This document shows positions 47,417-57,517 of a stretch of DNA of 64,000 nt, piece after piece. The stretch is from Mucor racemosus (lineage: Eukaryota > Mucoromycota > Mucoromycetes > Mucorales > Mucoraceae). The notes under the pieces were generated by a model, which made no database searches, had not been told where the DNA came from, and saw only the letters and a program-made list of their open reading frames with translations. Every line of letters starts with the position of its first letter. Within the stretch, counting starts at the first letter, position 1. Position numbers and translations under genes: made by a program. The stretch spans positions 1,364,001 to 1,428,000 of the forward strand of contig JAPEHQ010000005.1 of the NCBI GenBank assembly GCA_027405735.1. The letters run 5' to 3'.

Positions 47417-49319
47417 ATGCAAATAAATACATTAAGTTTATTATCTGATAAGCACATTGAACATGCTGTTGCTGCCGTAGGATCTATTGCGGTTGCTGTG
47501 GCTTTAGTTAAAACTATGTTAGCGCTAGTCAAAAGCAAGGTAAAACGAGTTTATTCTATATATGACACTTTTCCTGACAGTTTACTAGGACGATAAATTA
47601 CCTTTGGTTCCCTACAAACTCCCGTTTATAGGATCTACCTTTTCATATTATGCAAATCCTTTGCAATTCGCAAAAATCAATACAGAAAAGTTTGGATCTG
47701 TATTTCGTATGCATTTACATGGTGCTATCACTACTATTGTTGGTGCAAAGGATGCTCCTGATGTATTTAATAATCCACACTTAAGTTTTCTAGCCAGCCA
47801 AAATAGAGTATGTATATGCAGTATTCTTTTTTAGATGTGGGAAATGCTTACACAAATTATAGTTCTTTAATAGTGCTCTTTTTGGGGGTTCGGGTAAATT
47901 TACACTTCCTGATAACGCTCTTACAGATGCCATTATGAAGCATTTGACTCCCAATTTGAATGAATATAGTCCTCGTGCATTTCAACAGGTAATGTGCTAC
48001 ATGTATAATTGCTTAATTTGTATTAACAATTTAAATTTTAGTTTCTGCAAGAGGTAGATGGCAAGGCATTAGGTATAAAAAAAGTGTAAAATTTAACCCG
48101 ATTTATAATAATACTAATTTTGATAATTATTCTAATTTTAGAAAACGAGTTTACTGTGTCCGATTTATTGCCCTTTTTTAGACGTTTTGTATCCAAATAT
48201 AGTGCTTCTGCATTTGTCGGGCTTAGAATGTGTCAAGATGAAAACTTGATCAGTGCGTTTGAAAACGCAGTTGCAGATATTGGAACAGAATTTAGACCTG
48301 GGCCCTTTCGAGTAATCTTCCCCCTATTAAATTCTTTGTGTTTAAAGTAAAGAAAAAAGGTGTTTCATAGTAAATGGTATACTAACTTTGATATGCATTA
48401 GTTATTTGTTTCCAAAATCGGCCGCTGTTAAGAAATATCGAGCTCTGATTAAAACTTCGCTTAGTACAGAAATAGCTAAAAGAACAATTGAACAATCACA
48501 AGAAGGTTATGTTGACGATAAAAATAAGGTATACAGCTCGTGTGTTTCCCTTCATAGTAAAAGCTTAATTCTAAAATAACGTGTTTTTTTGTGCTGAAAA
48601 AGGATGTTTTAAATTATCTATTAAAACGGTATCCCCATGAAATTGACGACGACCATCTTGAATCACTCACAACCATCTTTTTGATCATTATTTTTGTCGG
48701 TGTACACACAACATCTGATGCAGTGACATATGTTATGTACTGCCTTGCAAAGTATCCTGAATATATTCCGGAATTAAGAAAAGAACAAGAAGAAGCAATT
48801 ATAGCGGAAGATGCTGCTACTGATTCCGAGAAAGACGTTGTTTATACACCTGCCATCTATCGTCGTTTAGAGAAATTGGATAGTTTTATAAGAGAATGTA
48901 TGAGAACTCGTATGGTTGGTATTGGGCTTGCGCATACCAATATTAGTGAAGATAATATCGTATTGAAATCAGGAGCCATTGTTGAACCAGGCCAAGAAGT
49001 ATTTATTAACTTGTTTCATGTTCACCATGATGAAGAGAATCAAGCTAGTTTCGATAATTTAGAAACATTCAATGGGTTTCGATTTGTAGGTAAAAATAAG
49101 CTAACTGTAAAATCTGGTCATGATAATATTTCATTTGGTATGGGAAAACATGCTTGTCCGGGTCGTTGGTTTGCTACACATCAAATCAAGGGTATTATTT
49201 CTTATTTTATAAAGAATTATGATATCTCGGCAAAGAGCGAAATCCGAATTATGAATTCCACTACAGAGAATTATGTTGGAAACCCAACTGGTACTATTAA
49301 ATTTACAAAGATTCAATAA
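47417..49319 (+). CDS. Cytochrome P450 monooxygenase, 515 aa
   Basis: Seven exons: 47417-47539, 47589-47807, 47863-47988, 48042-48072, 48142-48346, 48402-48528 and 48603-49319; the phases close to 516 codons. The N terminus carries a membrane anchor (AVAAVGSIAVAVALVKTMLAL), then the Pro-rich hinge PLVPYKLPFIGS. The I-helix oxygen-activation motif is VGVHTTSD (about residue 310), the K-helix ExxR is ECMR (about 375) and the heme loop is FGMGKHACPGR with Cys at about 460. Fungal ER-anchored P450s act on sterols, fatty acids or secondary metabolites with a reductase partner; the substrate cannot be deduced. The A/GGx(D/E)TT Gly and acidic positions are replaced (GVHTT), as in P450s of the fungal ent-kaurene-oxidase-like type. 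A 31-nt microexon (48042-48072) is required to keep frame. Confidence 0.92.
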
Positions 49320-49397
49320 ATAAAATTTTATTTAATAATGTTTCAATTATACTATTTGAAAAAGAGAGAGAGGGAGAGGGAGAATCGATATATTCTA

Positions 49398-50679
49398 TTA
49401 AACAGTAAGCACAATATCAGCAGTAGTGTTTGTATCAGTGCTAGTGCTAGTGCCATTAGTGCCAACAGGAACATTGCTAAGAGGATAAACATATTGTGTT
49501 TCCCAATAAGGTTGAGTGACATTGTTACAAGTCAATGCGGGAATTACATTAAAGACCTTTTGAAGAGTAGGCAACCATGTCATAGTCATGTTTACAGTAG
49601 CATGATTCAATTCATGTTCAAGTACCATATGACCGGTTGTTTGGTTGTGAGCTTCTTGATCGGCTATCCATTGCTTAAAGTAACCGTTAACAGTTGAAAC
49701 TGGCAAATCACCACCGCCAGGAGCAGGCATATCCCAATCATTACTATCTTCATCCCAAATAACGGTATGAAGACCCATTTGCCATGCAATTGAACGAATT
49801 CTGTCATCAACATCACCTTGAGGAGGTCTCCAACATTTAGGGGTAACACCAAGAGTTTCCTTGATGGCCTTGATAGTCCAGTAAAATTCTGCAACAGCTT
49901 GATCGTTGGTTTGAGTTGTCATAGCAGGATGAGACCAGGTATGGACACAGATTAGATGACCGTCGTTGAATGCCCGTTTTGCAGCAGCGGGATAAGTTGC
50001 GACGTTAGAGCCAATGTACTAGTAGAAAATGAGTAATTTGTATTTAGAAGATATTGATAAAACTTACGAAAAGGGTAGCCTTTTGGTTGTTGTTCTCAGC
50101 CAAGAAATTATAGAGAGCAGGCTCGGCATATGGGTTTTCAGTCTTTGCATCGGAACCAGTGTATCTATTAAATGGACCATCATCATAACTGAGACCCCAA
50201 TCACCTTCACGTCCACAAGTATAGTAATCCTCAGGGATATTAATCTTTGGCTTAACACAGTTGGTGTCACTCCACCAGCAGTAAGGATCCTTTTCTCCAT
50301 CAGAAGAAAAAACCCAATTGCCATCAGCATCTTGTTTTCTGGGGCTAACGTCAGGAACCAAACTCCAATCAATTTTTGCAATTGCAGCCTTGACTTCACT
50401 AGACTTAGTAGAAGGAGAAGTCCAAGGGTCTGGATAACCTGATAAAGTGGTGGTAGGTAAAGAAGTAGCAAGATCATAAGGACCATAATTATACTCAGTA
50501 ACTACATCTGTAGGTTGAGCCATTGTACTAGGAAAACTAGGAGAGATTTGAGGAATATAAGTCTTTGTAGCAGTAGCAGTATTTGTAGTCTTTGTGGAAG
50601 AGCTTGCAGGAGCAGCAAAAACGAATTGACCGCCGCCAACAGCAGCAATTAAAGCAGCACTAAGGATAGAAAGCTTCAT
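49398..50679 (-). CDS. Secreted chitin deacetylase (CE4 family), 410 aa
   Basis: It removes N-acetyl groups from nascent chitin to give chitosan, the main wall polymer of Mucorales. Exons (transcribed order) are 50679-50068 and 50018-49398, with a 49-nt intron. The start at 50679 gives a good signal peptide (MKLSILSAALIAAVGGGQFV…AAP); an in-frame ATG 48 bases upstream would bury it and is less likely. NodB motifs are LSYDDGPF (catalytic base and metal Asp, about 162), HTWSHPAM (metal His, about 229), RPPQGDVDDR (about 269), WDEDSNDW (about 293) and VLEHELNHA (about 339). An N-terminal Ser/Thr stretch and several N-X-S/T sites suggest heavy glycosylation. The C terminus is Thr-rich with only a weak hydrophobic end, so GPI anchoring is doubtful. 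Confidence 0.93.
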
Positions 50680-50961
50680 AATTGATTGTAAAAAAAGGAG
50701 AGGGAAGGATGAATGTTTCAATTGCAAATTTGATTTGAAATGCTTGATATTTATATCTTTTTTTTTTTTCTTCTAACGTACAAGCGCCATTTGTAATGCA
50801 ATAATGGTTTGATGATTTTAAAACCTATAAATATACATATATATGGTGCTTATGAGACCGATCAGAAAAAAAAAAGGGAAAAACAGATAAAAACAAACGT
50901 TTTTTTCTACAAACAATGTGATACAGAAATTTCTTTTTTTTTATTAAATGTCTATTTATGG

Positions 50962-51777
50962 TCAATTTATTTTTTTTGAATAGTTAATCATGGCATCAAC
51001 TAAACGTTCTGCATCTGGTTCTTCTGCTTCAACATGTACATTCAACCCTAATTCATTTATAATATAATCAGAAGTAGTAGGCCCTATGGAAGCAATTTTT
51101 GATTTTGCCAAGAAATGCGTATTTTCATCCAGTTGATTTAAAAGGAATTTTAAACCCGAAGGGCTGAAATAAACTGTCCAGTCTGCTGCTTGTAACAGTG
51201 TATTATCGTCGTCTTTCTTTATACGGTTTGCTAAATCAGGATGAGCACATGTAACATAACTCTTTATTTCGCGGAAAGAAATGTGTGCCGCTCTTAATGC
51301 TTCGGGTATAATTTCACGACGTTTATCACCAGCTAAAAATAATACAGTTGATTTGAAATTATGTGTGCTGCTAAAAGATTTGATTAATTCAGATGCTCGA
51401 GGTGCAATAATCCAGTGATGAGCATTTCTATAGTTTCGAAATAACGGTAATTGGCCTAATGCGTCTGCGGTTTGCGGTCCAACAATATAAATTGGTATTG
51501 AATTCCATTCATCGCGTACGTGTTGGTCTAAACTAATTAATTCGTTATAGGCTTCATTTATAGCTTCAACAGATCTTTGTGACGTCAAGACCATTGCACA
51601 TAATTGTTCTTTAATGGGTCCATTTTGTATAATTGTCTTGATTGCATCTACATTAGCCAATTTATGATCTAATACAGGGATGAATTCTGTCTCGAAATTG
51701 TTTTTTACGAGTTGTTGATAATATTTATCATTTAAATCTTTCTTTTTAAATAAAATAACACGCTTTTTATGAGGCAT
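50962..51777 (-). CDS. HEM4: Uroporphyrinogen-III synthase, 271 aa
   Basis: It cyclises hydroxymethylbilane to uroporphyrinogen III in heme (and siroheme) synthesis, in the cytosol. The single exon is intact. HemD-fold markers are RVILFKKKDLNDKYYQQL, FIPVLDHKL, AMVLTSQRSVEAI, IYIVGPQTADAL, VLFLAGDKRREIIPEAL, ADWTVYFSPSGLKFLL, KIASIGPTTSDYI and the terminal EAEEPDAERLVDAMINY. HemD sequences diverge strongly but this set of motifs in this order is characteristic, and the length (about 265-285 aa) fits. It is tandem with, and upstream of, chitin deacetylase on the same strand, 282 bases apart. Confidence 0.9.
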   Translation of the reverse strand: MPHKKRVILFKKKDLNDKYYQQLVKNNFETEFIPVLDHKLANVDAIKTIIQNGPIKEQLCAMVLTSQRSVEAINEAYNELISLDQHVRDEWNSIPIYIVGPQTADALGQLPLFRNYRNAHHWIIAPRASELIKSFSSTHNFKSTVLFLAGDKRREIIPEALRAAHISFREIKSYVTCAHPDLANRIKKDDDNTLLQAADWTVYFSPSGLKFLLNQLDENTHFLAKSKIASIGPTTSDYIINELGLNVHVEAEEPDAERLVDAMINYSKKIN

Positions 51778-52734
51778 ATTTGATTTTATAAAATATGAGA
51801 AAATAACAAAAAAGAAGGAGGTTGTAGTGAGTGTTTTTTTTTGTTGGTTGTTGGGGGAGATTGAGGAGGAGGGGGGGGAGGAGTTACATGTATTTCAAGC
51901 AATTACATATAAAAAAAATGAAAATCCACCTGTCGGAGACAAGCCGAAGCAAAATTACATTATTTTGTTACACATAACGATTTAATTGGCCATTCAAATG
52001 AATATTTAGTATAGGAAACAACTTTTTTTTTATTAATAAAGGACAATGGGTTTGATTAAAAAAACTCGAGTTACTACACGTGAATTTAAAAAAAGATATA
52101 AAGACAGTGGCACACACACAGACAAGAAGAAAATAAGGGGATCTTTAATGGATTATATGGATATTAGGAGTAACATTATATATAATCTATTCCACTAAAT
52201 GTACATGAACCAAACAATGAAAATAGACTTTTTTTTTTTTTTTTTTTCTCAGGGCAAATCTTCAACTATAAAAGAATTTAATATGTATACAGCATACTCT
52301 TTAGTACACAAAGAAGAAGAAAAAAGAAGAGGAGGAGTGAATATCTAATGCAATGCGTCTATGTTTGTGTAAATAATGTTGTTATATATATATATATATT
52401 GTAATCTATAATTTGCTGCCATTGTACAAAAAAGAAGCTGTAAAAAATGTTAATTAAACCTCCGCTGAGCCCAGTCCAAATGAGTGAGGTACAGCAAGAT
52501 GAAGCTGATGGTTCTATTCTTCTGTTCATCAATAATAATAATAATCATCATAATAATAGTACATCTTGTTTCTTCTTCTTCTTCTTCTTCCTTTCTTTTC
52601 TTTTTTTTTTCTTTCTTCTTTCCTTCTTTTCTTATTTAGAAAATATATATATAAAAAAAAAAAGAAAAAAGCATAAAATATATACCAACCTTTTGATCCC
52701 ACACATTTAATTTCGATTTCGAAATAATATTAAA
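51778..52734. other. Divergent intergenic region rich in homopolymers
   Basis: G- and T-runs (51838-51880), T22 at 52227-52248, a (TA)n tract at 52387-52398 and CT-rich sequence at 52560-52630 are present. An 87-codon frame across the CT tract is an artefact of low complexity. No RNA gene was seen. Confidence 0.4.
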
Positions 52735-53469
52735 ATGCCATCATCATTAAGAACATTATCATCCACTACTACTTTTTCTTCCCCTTCTCCTGCTGTTCCA
52801 ATGCCTATTACTAACGCAACAAAAACATCTTATTTATCACCTAAAGAAGAGTATTTGACAGATCAACATGCCGTATCTAATTATCCTTCTTCTGCTGCTT
52901 ATTCCCCTGTTGAATTGGCTCCAATTTTAAACATTTCAGGTAAAAATAAATAACTGTAGGTTTTAGTTATTATAGTATTAAAAAAAAAAAAAAAATTAGA
53001 CAACAGACCACCTTCCCCAGATTCACCAAAATTAAAAAAATTTACATTATCAAATCATTCATATTACAATCAGCATCAATACCAACAACAATGCCCACCT
53101 TTTTTGGAACCAACACCTCAATTAAAGATACATGAAACCGGGTTCTTTCCATTAGATTTATTTAAAGTATTTAAAACCAAGATACCCACTTTACGTAGAT
53201 CTTCATCAATCCAACACAATGGATCTTTATCTTCATCTTCATCGCGTTATTCCACTGCTTCTCCTCCTGTAACTACTTCTATTGCTGCAAATGATTCTAC
53301 AATGTCGCCTATTATGGCCTCTGCTTCTGCTTCAGCCGCGGCTGCTGCAAATCATAGACATCCTGGCTCTCATGTTGCAAAAACTTTACTTGAATCAATT
53401 GGTTCTACCACTTCTGTTGATCAACATTTAGCTTTTTCTTCATCAACAAAGCCCTTGAATAAAAAGCAA

Positions 53470-53506
<37 letters not shown>

Positions 53507-54062
53507 CTAATGTCGATCAAAGCATGTTCTTGACAAAAAATGCACATATTAAAAGACCTCGTAACGCATGGATTCATGTAAGTTGTAAATGTTTTTGATA
53601 ATAGAATACAGTACTAATTTTAGTTTTATTTAGTTTCGTTGTCATTATGGTCAAGCTCTTAAATCTCAAGATCCTACACTTCGTGCCGAGGAAATCTCCA
53701 AGTAAGTGATTATATATTATAAAATACACAAGACTTACTTAACTGCTATTTTTAGACGAGCATCTCGTAGATGGGGAAAGCTTTCCGAAAATGAAAAAAG
53801 ACCATGGCATGGTCTTGCAGAACAAGAGAAATTAGCCCATAGAGAAGCATTTCCAGAGTACCGTTATTGCCCTCGTAGAGCCAATTCTTCTTCTTGTTCA
53901 TCTTCTTCAACTGCACCTCCTTCGCCTCCCCATAATCTCAGTAACAATAGACCACGATCAGCAAGTCAAGTTAACACGCCACTTAACATGCATGATTTCA
54001 ATCATTCAACATCTTCTTCTATCTCTTCTCGTGCTCAAAAGAGAATGAAACGTATGAAATAA
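52735..54062 (+). CDS. HMG-box (MATA-type) transcription factor, 385 aa
   Basis: Exons are 52735-52939, 53000-53577, 53634-53701 and 53756-54062. The HMG box spans three exons (residues about 253-325): HIKRPRNAWIH, then FRCHYGQALKSQDPTLRAEE, ISKRASRRWGKLSENEKRPW and HGLAEQEKLAHREAFPEY. This is the single-box, sequence-specific MATA/SOX-like type, bending DNA at AACAAT-like sites. An Ala tract of about 12 residues (GCT repeats) and Ser-rich segments surround it. A basic RAQKRMKRMK tail could serve as a nuclear signal. Mucorales sex genes (sexP/sexM) are of this family, but the triose-phosphate-transporter and RNA-helicase neighbours of the sex locus are absent, so this is more likely a paralogue. 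Confidence 0.9.
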
Positions 54063-54186
54063 TATGTTGATAGATAAGATCTTTTTTATATATATATAAG
54101 CAACATATGTACACCTTTTTCTCTATTTTTTTTTCCTTCAAAAAAACCTCACTTTAAGCATAACACAAAACAACACAAAACAGCAC

Positions 54187-54220
<34 letters not shown>

Positions 54221-57200
54221 AAAACAAAAAAAAAATATATCCACAATATAGTCTTTCAAGTACAAACACACGCACACAAGTTTTTTTTAATCATGAACAA
54301 TGGATTCCTTTTGCATTAGTTTTTTCTTTTTCTCGTATTCCCCTTTCTTGTTCTTTTTTCACTTTTTTTTTTCCTCTTTCAAGTTAAATATATACACTCA
54401 CAATACCAGCATTTTGTTTCCTTATCTTTTTTTTTTTTATACAACAATATATTCAAATAAAACTTTTTTAAACTTTTTTTAAGGGGGAGATGAACATGCA
54501 ATTGAAGTCAAATCACATGTATTTTTTAATTCGATAACAATAACATGTTTATTATAGTTAAACTCCATCTAGTTTTTTTTTAATGTACTACAACATTATA
54601 TAATTACTAGTCTTGTCGCAAAAGAGAATCAGAAAAAGAGAGAACAAAGAAATCATTGTGTAAAGAGGAGTTTGATAGTGGTAGCAGGGGGGGGGAGGTT
54701 CTTTTTGAAGCACAAACAACAAATTTATAATAAACCTGGGACCTCTAGTTTCTCTGTTTTTATATGTAATCTACTGTCATGTAAATATACAATAAAGTGA
54801 TGACATGCATATGTTGTATTTTCATATGTTAATGATGTAGATTATAAAAGCATTTTCATAACAAAAAGAAATGATAATATGAAAATGACAGGTGTGACAA
54901 ATGTCGTTTTTTTATCTTAGCGTATAATATATATGTTATTCTCAATAGATTTGATACAAAATCGTTCCATTATTTATGGCTTGTATGCTGTTCTTATGAC
55001 CGTGCACTTGTAATAGCATAAAAAAAAGTGCTTCGATGCTTTTTTATATAAAGACAAAAAGTGCTTTCATTGTCCAACTTTAGCATGTATGTAGAAATGT
55101 GGTACCCCTCTTTTTTCATCTACAAAAATACATGGTAATTGGGCTCCGCCCAGATCAAATGGAACCGAAAAGGATCTCTCTTCACTCACTCTCTCTCTCT
55201 CTCTCGATATATCTAAACATTATCTATTTATTTATTTATACACTTTACTATACATCTAATTATTGTTTATGTAACCCAAAACAAGTCGCAAGTCCGGTTT
55301 TGCCGTGCTAAATTCGGAATACAAGAACGCCAACTAATCTGAATAATAAAAAAAACACCAATCAACATTGCATTAAAACTAAATGTAGCCAGTCGGAAGT
55401 TGCGCTGTTGTTTGTTAATAATAATAGTTTAAATATTTCAAGATCAACATTTAACAATAGAATGTGAAAAAAAAAAAAAAAAAAAAAAAAAAAGGAGAGA
55501 AAGAGAGGGGTCCAGATTCTTTCTTGTTTATCAATTTAAATCAACAAATTTATTATATAATTATATTTATAAACATTATTCCCCTTTCTTTTTTTTTTTT
55601 TTTGCCGGATAACATTATTGTTCTTTCAAAAAAAGGATCAGGTACAGATGGTTACACAGTACCATTTAATACTCCTTCCAATTATCCGGGAACTCTGTTT
55701 TACCTCACACACTCACACACAGAGGTGTACAGCAGCATCAGTATTAGGATACACACATAGATAGTGTACATTACAATGAGAGTTATAGAGAGTGGACTTG
55801 AAATAATGATTACACGGTGGAGTAGAAACTGCAAGTATTAATGTGTTACAAACTACAGATCTACTATTACTACAAATACGGAGAAAGAGAGAGAGAGAGA
55901 GAGTTATTTTTATATTTCTGTTCATTTTTCTACATACCATATAATATATTAACGTAAAAATGGGTTGTGGAATGCCAAAACAAAATTAAAAATATGATAT
56001 GACAAGACTTGGTGAAAATATCACAAATAAAAACCCCCTGTCTTTTGTTTCGATAGATTCTCATCATATTATGCCACATGTATATTGTATGCAGATTGTT
56101 ATATCGAGTGTACTCGCCCTGTATTCATATATTACAGATAATGCGTGCCTGAATTGAGTTGAAATTCCTGATCTGTTTCATGTTAGCTCCGATTTAAGCA
56201 TTTGTTATCTTTTAAGAAATTATGTATTGCGCATACCTTAACAGCTAATACTCCAAGATATAGCTTTGTATGCTTTGGCATATAAAGCATACAACAGTAT
56301 TTTCTTTTTGCAAAACATATCTATTAATGCAGATGGGATATGCATTTGGAATAATAGTGTAATGCTCAGATTCAGACCCAAATCATGCACAAAATAGAGT
56401 TTTCAATCGCTAAAGCGTGATATTTTTGTAAAACATTAATAATAAAACGTTTTTGTAGAAACCCGTATTATACTATTACACAAAAAAAATACATTCATTT
56501 CAATGAATCTCACAAACGCAATCAAGAAGTAAGCATGCGATTGCTTTCTGAGTTGAAACAAACTTTGTGTTACTGCCATAAAAATAGCCGTTTTAATATA
56601 AAATAAAATGAAATGTCTACATCTAGCAATACTTGTTGATCAAATGGATGTAGTAAGATATAAAAATCCAAACATATTATATGATATACATCTTTAATAA
56701 GGCATAATATTGCTAAAATGGCCAAAATGTTGGTGTTTTTAAAGAATTATTTTATGCACATTTCGCACAAATCTGAAGTCCAAACCTCGTCAAAACTATT
56801 TCTTGAATCACATACCTTCTTCCTATATTTTTACCTTGGATTTTTTTAGTGATGAAAAACATGATCCCAATCGACCTCTCAACCCTTACAAGTATAGGCA
56901 AAAATCGATGAAAATTGTTAAATCGGCATTTTGGACCTAAAAATGGAATTTTCACTGAGGCTTTCCTAAGCTCAAAATGACCGAAATTTTTCAAATTTTT
57001 ATATAAAAGCGTTTAATTGGTTATTCATTATTAATAAAATAGACATTTGCTGAAAAAACTGTTTTTTATATTTTTCAAAATTGTGCAAAATTTTTGGTGA
57101 AAAACTTTCAAACAAGTAGTACCATTCGACGCGCAATTTTAAGTTCTATTTGCAACAATTAATACACTTTCCAGGTTTACATAGTATCTTTTGAAGTAAA

Positions 57201-57467
57201 ATGCGAAAGAGTTTCAAAAAATTTCGAAAATGACATTTTGGATCATCTGGTTATCGTAATTTTCGGTGTTTAAATCATTTTTACAACTGCAAAATCATAC
57301 TTTTCAATCATAAATTAACCCATTTGAAGGAAAACAAATTGCAACAAACCCATTTTGACAAGGGTTTAAGCAATAACATATATTCCGTAAACATTGTGGA
57401 AACAAATTATTCTGAATATTTGATGATATATTATTTTTATTAAAAGTATTAGATAAGTAATTAGTAA

Positions 57468-57509
<42 letters not shown>
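54063..57509. other. Long intergenic region with microsatellites and a possible repeat relic
   Basis: Tail-to-tail with the Arf-GEF gene. It contains (CA)n at about 54187-54216, a (CT)n tract at 55185-55205, A28 at about 55466-55493, (GA)n at about 55881-55902 and poly(T) at 57476-57511. The stretch 56740-57370 has an 80-codon minus frame (56994-56752; FGHFELRKASVKIPFLGPK) and an AT-rich style like R2; it may be a mobile-element remnant but no second copy is present here. No gene is called. Confidence 0.4.
54187..54216. repeat. (CA)n microsatellite
   Basis: About 15 CA units lie 125 bases downstream of the HMG-box stop codon, preceded by imperfect AACACAAAAC units. Confidence 0.8.

Positions 57510-57511
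<2 letters not shown>
57476..57511 (-). repeat. Poly(A)36 (gene sense) starting inside the Arf-GEF stop codon
   Basis: In the sense of the Arf-GEF gene, the TAA stop (57512-57510) continues directly into A's, 36 in total. No 3' UTR sequence intervenes. Confidence 0.85.

Positions 57512-57517
<6 letters not shown>

Noticed and set aside
55464..55760. 98-codon plus frame starting in poly(A)
   Set aside because: The Lys run comes from a homopolymer and the rest is low complexity.
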